Assembly: GCA_019509785.1 (NCBI GenBank)
Contig: JAEKLQ010000034.1
Coordinates: forward strand, 1-64,000
DNA length: 64,000 nt
Direction: 5' to 3'
Source: Fibrobacterota bacterium
GTDB taxonomy: Bacteria > Fibrobacterota > Fibrobacteria > UBA11236
Each line of letters starts with the position of its first letter. Positions within the stretch are counted from its first letter, which is position 1. Below, one piece after another: positions 42,505-50,708 of the stretch. Both the position numbers and the translations under genes were made by a program. The notes beneath the pieces are model-generated. The model was not told where the DNA came from. It saw only the letters and a list, made by a program, of their open reading frames with translations, and ran no database searches.

Positions 42505-45500
42505 TATCCCGCCTCCGGCATATTGGTCTCGTACCCGAACAGGGTGGAAGAAAGTTCGATCAGGGTCAGCATATGCTGACGGTAACGCGCGCGGAACTGG
42601 GCCCCCGCGGTTTCGCCCAGGCGCTCCTCGAACCCCATCCGCTTGGCGAGCTTCTCGATCTCTTCAGGCAAGGTCGGCAATTCATGGCGCTGCTGTAAGC
42701 CCTGCAATTGCAGCACGTGTTCGATGCGGCGCAGGAACACGTAGGCCTTGGAGAGCAAGTCATAATAGTTATGGCTGAGCAGCCGATACCGGTACAAGCG
42801 CGCCATCACCGCCAGGGTATTTCCCGAGATCAGCTCCGGCATGGCTTGCCCGTGCTGGATCTGCAGGTATTGCACGAAGAACTCGATGGTGCGGATGCCT
42901 CCCGGCCCCAGTTTCACTTCGCTCGAGAGCCGGTTTTCCTGCCTCAGTTTTTCCAGGCTCTTTTGGCGCACGGCCCGCATGCTCGCTTCGATCTTGGCCC
43001 GGTTCCCGCGGGCCACCGCTTGGGCTTGGCCCGCGCGGCACACCGCGCGCCCTAGTTCGATATTGCCCGCCACCGGGCGCGCTTTGAGCCAGGCCTGGAG
43101 CTCCCAGCCGGAGGCTTCGGTTTCGAAATATTCCACGAAGCGGGAGGAGGAAACGAGCAGAGGGCCTTGGGCGCCATAGGGACGCAATTGGGTGTCCACC
43201 CGGAACATTTTCCCATGCCGTCCCGCCCCGGATAGTGCCGCGATGAAAGCGCGCGCCCAGCGCTCCAGATCGCCGCGCCCGGCCTCGCCCACGCGCTCCG
43301 GGTCGAACGCGAATACGATATCGATATCCGAACTGTAGTTGAGTTCGTTGCCGCCCAGCTTGCCGAGCGCGATCACCGCCACCGCATCCCGCAGGGAAGC
43401 GGTTTCGGCCATGGACATGGTGATCCCGAAGCCGGACTCGATCAGCGCATTGGAAAGCTGGCTAATCTCCAAGGTGATGCGGAGCAAGGTTTCGCCCAGC
43501 CAGATATCGCGCAAGGCGATGCGCAGGTATTCGCGGTTGCGGTAGCGCCGCAGGCCTTCCAGGGAATCCTCGTAACCCTGCCGGTTGGGACTCAGCCCCA
43601 CGATTTCCCTGCGGAACTGGTTCAAAAGCTTGGGCTTCTCCAAGGCATGCGCATCGCCCAAATCCATCAGATATTCGGGTTGCCGCACGAGAATGGTGGC
43701 CAGGTAATCGCTATGGCCGAAGGCCTTGATCAGGATCTCGTTCAGATAAGGATGGTTCAGCAATTGCCGAACGAAATAATCGGGATCCGGCACCGATTCC
43801 AAGTATTGGCCCAGATGGCGCAAGACCGATTCCGGATCGGGGCTGGTCCGCAATTTCGGGGCCGCCACGAGAATGGCCGCGCACAAGATGCCTTTTTCCC
43901 GCACCCGGTCCAGCATGCTCCGCAGCAATTCGGCCGCGTTCCTTATTCCCGCAAGCCCCAGCCCGTCCAGGGCGCGCTCGAGGCGCTCCGGCGGGGACTG
44001 CGGATCGAGGACGGCGGCGGTCAGGCTTTGCCGTCCTTCTTCCGCCGGCCGGGAGCCCTCCCCGAGAAAGCGGCGGGCGAAAATCGCATGCACGTCCCGC
44101 ATGGCATGGCTCAGGTCCCAGTCCAGTTGCGACTCGGAGTCGTACCGGGATCCGGGCAGGTAACCCATACGTTTCGCCAGATGCCCGAAGGCGTCGCTTC
44201 CGCGCGCGGGCACCAGGAGATCCCGGGAATAACCGCGTACCATGCGGAGCCCGTTGATGAGCCGCCGCAGGAAAACGTAGGCCCGGTAGAGGCTCTCGAA
44301 TTCGGAAGGATCCAGGATGCCTTCCTCGAGCAAAGCCTCCAGCACCGCTTCGGTGTTCGGCTCGCGGAGGGATGCGTGTTTGCGCCCGAAGCGCAACTGC
44401 AGGAATTGAACCGTATACTCCACCTCGACAAGGCCGCCCGGCGAGAATTTGGCGTTCACGCCTTTCCCGAGCACCTCTGCCTGTTGCGCTCGCAAGGTAA
44501 GGGTATGTTCAATCGGGATGCTTTCCCCGGCGAAAAGGATTTCGTCCCGCGCGCCCATCGTTTCCTCGGCGAAGACGCGATTTCCGGCTATGGGACGCAG
44601 CTTGAGCAGGGCTTGCCGCTCATAGTCCAAGGCGCCCCCGCCAAGCCGGTAATATTCCAGCCAAGTCGCGAATTGCGAAGCCAAAGGTCCGCTGTCCCCA
44701 TGCGGGCGCAGCCGCAGATCGAGCGCGAAAATCCCTTCCGGGCGCGACCGGATGATGCCGCGAATCTCCTCCATCAGCTTGCCGAAGAATTCGGAATGGC
44801 TAACCGGCTTCGGCCCACTGGCAGAGCTGACGGTCCTTGTCCCTTTGGCGGGCTCGACCGCGGTTTCGCCGGCGGCGGCATAGAGCAGTTGCAATTCCAG
44901 ATCCGAGGCGTAACCCAACTCGCGTCCGCCCAGCTTCCCTTGCCCGAAAAGCGCGTAAGGGCACGCCTCATCGCCCCGGCGCGGCTCCCCGAATTCCCGC
45001 ACCAGCTTGCCGTAGGCCAATCCCAGCGCCCCTTGCAGGACGGCTTCCGCCAGGGTGGTGACCTCGGCGGAAAATTCCTGCAGGGTTTGCCTTGGATAGA
45101 TGAGATGGGCGGCCTCGATCCGGAAGAGGCGCGAATCCTTGAAACGGTTGAGGGCTTCCACCCGGTCCGCGTAGGAGGGCTCCCTGTCCATGGCTTCGCG
45201 CAGCCGCGTCTCCAGGTCCTTGCGGGAGGCCGGCTTGCGATCTTCCTCCAGCCCCCGTAACACGGAAGTGACCTCCTCCAAAGGCAACTTCGTCATCTCC
45301 TCCCACAGGTAATCGCCGGAGCCCAGGAGCCGCGCCAAGGAAGAGAGGAAGGTGAGATCCTCTAGTGTCGCGATTTCCGCGGCCGCGCCGGGCCGCGCCA
45401 TCAAGGTATCGATGAATCCGTTGAAAGACTGGACCGCGGCGGGAAAGTCCGTGGCCTGGGGCAAAGCCGAAATGAAACGCTCCATCAGGATGATGGCCAC

Positions 45501-46406
45501 CTTGATGCGTTCCAGCGTATGGTCATCGTGGATGGGCCGGCCCTGGGAATCGGCTATCAGGATTCGGTCTTCGAAGCGCTCGCCTTCGGCGCGGGTCAAT
45601 AACTTGAGGATGGAAACGCCTTGCATCGCCAAGGCGTTGCTGAGGGAGAAGAGAAGCGCTTTGCGATCGGTACCCCGCACCGTGAGGAGGGCCCCGCGCT
45701 CATCGGGCTCGGCCTTGATCTCCAAAGGCAATTGCGGGACCGGATCCGGGATCAGCCCGGCCGGTCCCTCACCGGCGCCGTCCGCACCGCGAGGCGCCCT
45801 CAAGGCTTCCTTGGCCTTGGAAGCCGAAGATTTACGTTCCAGATACGCCCCGATGCGCCGGAACAAATCCCGCCGCAAGGCCTCGGTCTCGCGACTGCGC
45901 AACAGGCGGATCACGCTCAATAGGTCGGCGGCCAATCCATCACGGAACTCCGCATCGATGCTCGCGGGGGCCTCCGGGGGCCGCTCCAGCACCAGGTAGT
46001 CTATGAGCTTGCCCGCGGCAGGAACATGCTCTTCGGGCCATCCCTGCCCGCCCTCGATCAGTTCGGGGGCATAGCTGAACACCCTGCCGACCTTGATGTC
46101 CAGGTCATGGCTGGCGAGCACTCCGGAGAGCGCCGCGAAGAATCCCGGCACGTCCTCGCCGACCACGGTCAAACCGAAGGTCCTATCGGAGAGAAGGGAA
46201 AACCGAAAGGAGTAGGGCTCGTCCCGGGTAAGGCCGGCGACGCGTTCGAGATGGCCCTCGATCTCTTCCACCGAGAATTCATTGAAATAATCGGCGTCCA
46301 GGCGACGGCAATGTTCGGCCACCAGTGTCTCGGGGAAGCGCCCGCCATCCGGTGCGACCGCATTCGCGAGGACGATCGCCTTCTTTTGGGCCGGCGTCAT
46401 ATCCAT
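42504..46406 (-). CDS. glnE: Glutamine synthetase adenylyltransferase with N-terminal ACT domains
   Basis: The 1,300-residue product is about 350 residues longer than E. coli GlnE. Two nucleotidyltransferase motifs are present: GQGKLGGRELGYASDLE near residue 487 and ALGKLGGNELNYSSDID near 1017, each followed by a helical GlnE domain. Before them lie two ACT-like domains, about residues 70-110 (LTVVGEDVPGFFAALSGVLA) and 230-300 (GTDRKALLFSLSNALAMQG ... GERFEDRILIADSQGRP), resembling the ACT domains of GlnD. The enzyme adds or removes AMP on GlnA. It lies downstream of glnA behind a terminator. In the first motif the last metal Asp is replaced by Glu. Confidence 0.93.
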   Translation of the reverse strand: MDMTPAQKKAIVLANAVAPDGGRFPETLVAEHCRRLDADYFNEFSVEEIEGHLERVAGLTRDEPYSFRFSLLSDRTFGLTVVGEDVPGFFAALSGVLASHDLDIKVGRVFSYAPELIEGGQGWPEEHVPAAGKLIDYLVLERPPEAPASIDAEFRDGLAADLLSVIRLLRSRETEALRRDLFRRIGAYLERKSSASKAKEALRAPRGADGAGEGPAGLIPDPVPQLPLEIKAEPDERGALLTVRGTDRKALLFSLSNALAMQGVSILKLLTRAEGERFEDRILIADSQGRPIHDDHTLERIKVAIILMERFISALPQATDFPAAVQSFNGFIDTLMARPGAAAEIATLEDLTFLSSLARLLGSGDYLWEEMTKLPLEEVTSVLRGLEEDRKPASRKDLETRLREAMDREPSYADRVEALNRFKDSRLFRIEAAHLIYPRQTLQEFSAEVTTLAEAVLQGALGLAYGKLVREFGEPRRGDEACPYALFGQGKLGGRELGYASDLELQLLYAAAGETAVEPAKGTRTVSSASGPKPVSHSEFFGKLMEEIRGIIRSRPEGIFALDLRLRPHGDSGPLASQFATWLEYYRLGGGALDYERQALLKLRPIAGNRVFAEETMGARDEILFAGESIPIEHTLTLRAQQAEVLGKGVNAKFSPGGLVEVEYTVQFLQLRFGRKHASLREPNTEAVLEALLEEGILDPSEFESLYRAYVFLRRLINGLRMVRGYSRDLLVPARGSDAFGHLAKRMGYLPGSRYDSESQLDWDLSHAMRDVHAIFARRFLGEGSRPAEEGRQSLTAAVLDPQSPPERLERALDGLGLAGIRNAAELLRSMLDRVREKGILCAAILVAAPKLRTSPDPESVLRHLGQYLESVPDPDYFVRQLLNHPYLNEILIKAFGHSDYLATILVRQPEYLMDLGDAHALEKPKLLNQFRREIVGLSPNRQGYEDSLEGLRRYRNREYLRIALRDIWLGETLLRITLEISQLSNALIESGFGITMSMAETASLRDAVAVIALGKLGGNELNYSSDIDIVFAFDPERVGEAGRGDLERWARAFIAALSGAGRHGKMFRVDTQLRPYGAQGPLLVSSSRFVEYFETEASGWELQAWLKARPVAGNIELGRAVCRAGQAQAVARGNRAKIEASMRAVRQKSLEKLRQENRLSSEVKLGPGGIRTIEFFVQYLQIQHGQAMPELISGNTLAVMARLYRYRLLSHNYYDLLSKAYVFLRRIEHVLQLQGLQQRHELPTLPEEIEKLAKRMGFEERLGETAGAQFRARYRQHMLTLIELSSTLFGYETNMPEAG

Positions 46407-46428
46407 GAGCCGCCAAAAATAGAAAGAA

Positions 46429-46456
46429 AAAGGGGCCCCCTTCCGGGAGCCCCTTT
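46429..46456 (-). terminator. Terminator between glnA and glnE
   Basis: On the minus strand a 12-bp stem (46456-46445 with 46440-46429, one G.U pair) has a 4-nt loop and is followed by TTTTTCTTT. It should stop most glnA transcripts, leaving a fraction to read through into glnE 23 bp further on. Confidence 0.85.
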
Positions 46457-46469
46457 ATTACCGAAGCGC

Positions 46470-46494
46470 CTGGAGTTCGCGAAGCGAACTCCAG
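46470..46494. other. Perfect stem-loop after glnA
   Basis: CTGGAGTTCGC (46470-46480) pairs perfectly with 46484-46494 around a 3-nt loop. It lies between the glnA stop and the terminator, so it would be in the glnA 3' UTR, where it could protect the message from 3' exonucleases. Confidence 0.6.
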
Positions 46495-46506
46495 AGCGAG
46501 TTGCGA

Positions 46507-47907
46507 TTATCCGTGGTAGTAGAGCTCGAACTCCAAAGGAGTCGGGCGGAACTTCATCGGTTCGATCTCGGCGGTCCGCTTGTAGGTGGCATATGCTTCG
46601 AGGAAGTCGGCGTCGAATACGTCGCCGGCCGTGCACCACTCGTGATCCTTCTCGAACTCGGAATACGCTTCCTCCAGGTTCTTCGAGGTCGACGGGATGT
46701 TCTTGAGCTCTTCCGGGGGCAGTTCGTAGATGTTCTTGTTCATCGGCGCGCCCGGGTCGATCTGCTTCTTGATGCCGTCGGCCATGGCCATCAGCATCGC
46801 GGCGAACGTCAGATACGGCGATCCGGAGGAATCCGGGCAACGGAACTCGAAGCGGCGGGCCTTGTCGCCCTGCACGTGCGGGATGCGCACCGAGGCCGAG
46901 CGATTGGTCGCCGAGTAAGCCAGGTTCACCGGGGCTTCGTAGCCCGGCACCAGGCGGCGGTAGCTGTTGATGCTCGAGTTAGAGAAGATCTGGATCGACT
47001 TGCCATGCTTGATGATGCCGCCGATGGCGTACATGGCGGTCTGGGACAGGTTGGCGTACTTGTCGCCGGCGAAGAGGTTCTTGCCTTCCTTCCAGATCGA
47101 GGTATGCACGTGCATGCCGGAACCATTATCGCCCCACATGGGCTTGGGCATGAAGGTGGCTGTCTTGCCGTATTTGGCGGCGGTGTTCTTGACCACGTAC
47201 TTCAGCTTGTGGACCTGGTCGCCGGCGGAGACCACGGTGCCGAACTTGAGGCCGATTTCGCACTGGGCGGTCGCGACTTCGTGGTGGTGGATTTCCGGGG
47301 TGAGGCCCATCTTGGCCAGGTTCATGACCATCTCGTTGCGGAGATCCATCATGGTGTCCTGGGGAGCGGCGGGGGCGTAACCGCCCTTGAAGGCCACCTT
47401 ATGGGCCAAGCTGCCGGGATTGCCGCTGGTCCAAGGACCTTCGTTGGTCTCGATGGAGTAGCTGGCGCTGCGGACGGTGGACGAGTAGGTCATTCCGTCG
47501 AACACGAAGAATTCCGGCTCCGGGCCCATGAAGGCGAGGTCGCCGATCCCCTGGCTCTTCAGGTATTCCAAGGCCTTCTTGGCGATGGAACGGGGGTCGC
47601 GATTGTAGGGTTGTCCGGTCCGGGGCTCGATAATGTCGCAGTACATGCCGATGGTGGGCACGGCTACGAAAGGGTCGAGGTAGGCGGAAGCCGGGTCGGG
47701 CTTCATGATCATGTCGGAAGCTTCGATGCCCTTCCAGCCGCGGATGGAGGAACCGTCGAAGGCCATTCCGACCTTGAACATTTCATCGTCCATACGGGAC
47801 ACGGGAAAGGTGAAATGCTGGAGCTGACCGAACATATCTCCGTAAAGCAGGTCCACGAACTGGACGTTGTTGTCCTTGGCTAGTTTCATGACTTCGGCGG
47901 GGGTCAT
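46507..47907 (-). CDS. glnA: Glutamine synthetase, type I
   Basis: The 466-residue product is a GSI enzyme: KVGMAFDGSSIRGWKGI, EPEFFVF, EIHHHEVATAQCEIGLKFG, KPMWGDNGSGMHVH and the ATNRSASVRIP motif are all present. The adenylylation loop KNIYELPPEE keeps the Tyr modified by GlnE, in agreement with glnE next door. It makes glutamine from glutamate, ammonia and ATP in the cytoplasm. AGGAGG (47926-47921) lies before ATG 47907. Upstream is a 600-bp non-coding region with repeats and dyads. Confidence 0.97.
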   Translation of the reverse strand: MTPAEVMKLAKDNNVQFVDLLYGDMFGQLQHFTFPVSRMDDEMFKVGMAFDGSSIRGWKGIEASDMIMKPDPASAYLDPFVAVPTIGMYCDIIEPRTGQPYNRDPRSIAKKALEYLKSQGIGDLAFMGPEPEFFVFDGMTYSSTVRSASYSIETNEGPWTSGNPGSLAHKVAFKGGYAPAAPQDTMMDLRNEMVMNLAKMGLTPEIHHHEVATAQCEIGLKFGTVVSAGDQVHKLKYVVKNTAAKYGKTATFMPKPMWGDNGSGMHVHTSIWKEGKNLFAGDKYANLSQTAMYAIGGIIKHGKSIQIFSNSSINSYRRLVPGYEAPVNLAYSATNRSASVRIPHVQGDKARRFEFRCPDSSGSPYLTFAAMLMAMADGIKKQIDPGAPMNKNIYELPPEELKNIPSTSKNLEEAYSEFEKDHEWCTAGDVFDADFLEAYATYKRTAEIEPMKFRPTPLEFELYYHG

Positions 47908-48012
47908 ATCGTCTTCTCTTCCTCCTGAAGATGGTTGGTCAAGCTTCCTAAAAAGCCCGAGCTATTGAAAAATAACGAGGGGAAATTAGAAAAAATCGCT
48001 TGGATTCCTGAT

Positions 48013-48065
48013 CGACAATGGCTGACAAAAGTGACCCTTGATTTGACAATGGTCTGTTTTTGTCA
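48013..48065 (-). promoter_or_regulatory. Candidate glnA upstream control region
   Basis: This AT-rich stretch holds a dyad, TGACAAAA (48023-48030) with TTTTGTCA (48058-48065), and direct repeats GACAATGG at 48013-48020 and 48045-48052. It is 105-160 bp upstream of glnA. No standard promoter could be assigned and there is no sigma54 site of correct spacing. An operator role is a guess from symmetry and position. Confidence 0.4.
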
Positions 48066-48290
48066 TTTTTTGCCTTCCTCTCCTCCACCGACGTTTTGGG
48101 CTGATCCGAATTTGTTAATCCGATTTCCCTATTTCCTTCGTATTCCCTCTGCCCCAAACTGGGGTTAGGCTATATGGCAAGCTAGTACTGTGCCAGTCCG
48201 CTGGATTTCCTTTAGCCCCTCCGTGTCGGCGCTTGCGCGCTTCTCCGTCTTAAGGGCATGGTCGAGTGGCCCCTCTCGGTCGGTGCTGGC

Positions 48291-48465
48291 GCGCCTCTCC
48301 CTCTCGCGGCGCTCGGTAAATCGGTCTGTACCGCAGCGCTCGAGGGGTTCGCTTCGGTCAAAGGGTCGGCGCAAGCCAGTTTCGCGTCTACAACCAGATT
48401 CCTAGCGCCTCTCCCTCTCGCGGTGCTCGGTAAATCGGTCTGTACCGCAGCGCTCAAGGGGTTCG
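48291..48465. repeat. Two 61-bp direct repeats with internal hairpin
   Basis: Copies at 48291-48351 and 48405-48465 differ at only two positions. Each contains a dyad, GCGCT/AGCGC outside and CGGTA/TACCG inside. A degenerate third unit lies upstream at about 48216-48290, sharing GTCGG-GCT-GCGCGC-TCTCC text. The short frames across it look repetitive and non-coding. Confidence 0.7.
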
Positions 48466-48537
48466 GGGAAGCCGGCTCTTCGTTTAAGACCCTGCGGTCG
48501 ATTTGAATTCTGGAAGCGGAGTCTGAGAAGATGGGGT

Positions 48538-49107
48538 TTAAGGCTTGAAGTCCTGGTAGAGGCGGGAGGCTTGGGGCTCGCGCTGCTTGGTGTATTTGCC
48601 CTTATAGAAGGTTATCTCGCCTTCGGGGCGCATGAAGTAGACTTGGCCGATGCGGACGTCGGGGTAGACGCGGATGGGGTGGACGACTTCGATCTCGAGG
48701 GTCCAGGTGGGGAATTGGCAGACGGGGTTGCCGTTTTCGTCGGGGAGGTAACCCCAGCCTACGTCGCCGAACCCGGCGGTGATGTGGGTGTTGATGCCTA
48801 AGCGGCCGATGGAGCTGCGGCCTTCGAACATCGGGACGAATCGGTTGCTGGTGGCGGTCTCGTTGCTGCAACCGAGGTAGAGCATGCCGGGTTCGAGGAC
48901 CAGGCCATCGTCGGGAATGACCAGGGATCGGGTGGGGTTGTCCAGCTTCATGTCGAGCACGGCGCCGGGAGGCAGGTCATAGACCAGCAGCTTACGGTTC
49001 AGCGAGACGTCGTATGAGTTGGGGCCCAGGTTCGCCGGGATGAACGGAGCGACATGGATCGTCCCCAGTTCCATCTGCTTCAGGATTTCTTTGCCGGTCA
49101 GGACCAT
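48538..49107 (-). CDS. dcd: dCTP deaminase
   Basis: The 189-residue product has the Dcd/dUTPase-fold motifs: FEGRSSIGRLGINTHITAGFG and the catalytic-Glu region TLEIEVVHP, followed by IGQVYFM. It converts dCTP to dUTP, feeding dTMP synthesis. There is no Shine-Dalgarno sequence; a TATAGC element lies about 13 bp before the ATG on the minus strand, so the leader may be very short. Length is normal. Confidence 0.93.
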   Translation of the reverse strand: MVLTGKEILKQMELGTIHVAPFIPANLGPNSYDVSLNRKLLVYDLPPGAVLDMKLDNPTRSLVIPDDGLVLEPGMLYLGCSNETATSNRFVPMFEGRSSIGRLGINTHITAGFGDVGWGYLPDENGNPVCQFPTWTLEIEVVHPIRVYPDVRIGQVYFMRPEGEITFYKGKYTKQREPQASRLYQDFKP

Positions 49108-49204
49108 GGCGCGGGTAAAGCTATAAAATTGCCCGAGAAGATTCGCCGCGCGATTCCGCCCCGCGTCGCTTTGCCGAACAGCCGTGGGCGTTTACCTTGT
49201 GTGC

Positions 49205-50557
49205 ATGGTTTTCCGGGCGGCATTCCTGGCCGCGCTATTATCCCTGGCTGCCTTCGCAGGCGGGCCTGCCTGCACTTCCTTGGAGTTGGTCGGGCCGGGC
49301 GCTCCCCGCGGCGGGGCGCCACGGGAAATCCCCATTTACCTCGCCATTCCGGATTCCCTCGGGCCCTTCGCGGTACGGCCTTTCCTGATCGCGCCGCCCG
49401 AGTCTGCCAAAGCCATGCTGGCGCGGACCGAAAACGGCTTCGAGGTCATGGGGAAGCCTGAGCGTCGGTTGCTGCGCGCCTTGCGCATTTGGCTCGATGG
49501 CGACGCGCGCGGGGCAGGGGAGGAGATCGCCGCGCTTCTGCCCCACGCTTCTGCCGCATTACGACCGATCCTCAAGACCGACAAAGCCCTGCTCCTCTAC
49601 GCCGCCGGTTTCGGGCCCGATGCGGAGAAGGAGTGGCTGGCGCAATCGGCTCCTGCGGGCGCCTGCAAGGATCCGGCGCGCAAAAACCTTTTCTCATACT
49701 ACCTCGATCATCGCGAATTGGAAAAGGCCCGGTCCGCCTTGGATCGTTTCCTGGCCGCCGAACCGAAGGACAAATGGGCCAACGATGCCAAGGCCTATCT
49801 GGTGCGGCTAGCCGCTTCCGACGACGAATGGGAAGCCTTCCTGAAGGAGAAATCCGAAGGCAGGGATTCGCTCTTCGACATCCAAATCGCTTACGCCGAT
49901 TTGCTCAAGTCCCAAGGCCGTTATGAGGAATCCAAGCGTTATTATAACCGCGGTCTGGAAGGATCTCCGCGCAATGGGCCCGCCTGGTTGCAACTGGCCG
50001 AAGTCTATGACCGGCTGGAGATGCCTTTCCTCGCCTGGGAAGCGTTGGACAACGCCTTCGCCGCCGGGATCGCGGACGCGAAAGTGTTCGAGGTCCTGAG
50101 CCGGGTGCTAATGCACGCGAGCCAGTACGCGGCCGAGCGGAGATCTTGGATCGACCATGCTTTCGGCGCGCTGGACATGCGCGATCTGCGTTGGGGCTAC
50201 GGTCCGGAGTGGGCCGATCGCTGCTGGCGCATGGCGGAGATCAACCTGGAGCATGGCCTGCCCGCCGATTTCCATCGCCGTTCCTTGGCGCAATTGCTTT
50301 ATCACGTGTATTGCCACAACGGACGGGTCGATGCCGCGAAGGCTTTACGCGCGACTTTCTGGTTCCATTTCACCGGCCCTTCCATCGCCCGGGAAGCCCG
50401 GTTGCATGGACCGGAAAGGGATCCATCGGCCCCTTGCTTGTCCGTTGGCACGGCCGGTTGCCGATTCGGGAGCGGTCCCGTCCTGGACGTCAACTTGGGG
50501 TATGTCGCATACCCTCTGGCGAAAGCCGCGGCCGATTCCGATTTTTTCTTCGACTAG
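49205..50557 (+). CDS. Exported TPR-repeat protein
   Basis: The ATG at 49205 gives 450 residues with a signal peptide (VFRAAFLAALLSLAAFAGG). Several TPR-like helix pairs occupy about residues 90-330, for example LQIAYADLLKSQGRYEESKR-like and AWLQLAEVYDRLEMPFLAWE. Cys residues near the C-terminus (CLSVGTAGC) could form a disulphide. An in-frame GTG at 49184 is possible. No partner is evident; it is divergent from dcd. TPR proteins usually act as binding scaffolds. Confidence 0.65.
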   Translation: MVFRAAFLAALLSLAAFAGGPACTSLELVGPGAPRGGAPREIPIYLAIPDSLGPFAVRPFLIAPPESAKAMLARTENGFEVMGKPERRLLRALRIWLDGDARGAGEEIAALLPHASAALRPILKTDKALLLYAAGFGPDAEKEWLAQSAPAGACKDPARKNLFSYYLDHRELEKARSALDRFLAAEPKDKWANDAKAYLVRLAASDDEWEAFLKEKSEGRDSLFDIQIAYADLLKSQGRYEESKRYYNRGLEGSPRNGPAWLQLAEVYDRLEMPFLAWEALDNAFAAGIADAKVFEVLSRVLMHASQYAAERRSWIDHAFGALDMRDLRWGYGPEWADRCWRMAEINLEHGLPADFHRRSLAQLLYHVYCHNGRVDAAKALRATFWFHFTGPSIAREARLHGPERDPSAPCLSVGTAGCRFGSGPVLDVNLGYVAYPLAKAAADSDFFFD

Positions 50558-50708
50558 GCGATTCCTGCTTTCCGTTTAGTACTTTTCCCGCCCATCACCG
50601 ACATGTGATCGCGGACACGGCGCCGCGGTGCGCTCGAATGCATTTTTCCACGCAGGGTGTTCCGTACACCCTCGGCATCCGCCCCGGCGCGGCGGAGGAG
50701 GCAGGAAC

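Larger units (their letters stand above)
47908..48537. other. 630-bp intergenic region between dcd and glnA
   Basis: No convincing gene is present. The glnA-proximal 250 bp is AT-rich and presumably holds the glnA promoter and regulatory sites. The middle holds the 61-bp repeats. A 77-codon frame at 47935-48168 has no Shine-Dalgarno sequence and an unlikely composition. Confidence 0.7.

Noticed and set aside
47935-48168. A 77-codon gene between glnA and dcd
   Set aside because: No ribosome site, odd composition, and it covers the likely glnA control region.
48177-48195. A possible sigma54 promoter for glnA on the minus strand (TGGCAC and TTGC)
   Set aside because: The two elements are 4 bp too far apart for the -24/-12 spacing, and the site is about 270 bp from glnA.
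48291-48465. A CRISPR array
   Set aside because: There are only two good copies, the repeat is 61 bp, the copies are uneven and no cas genes are present.
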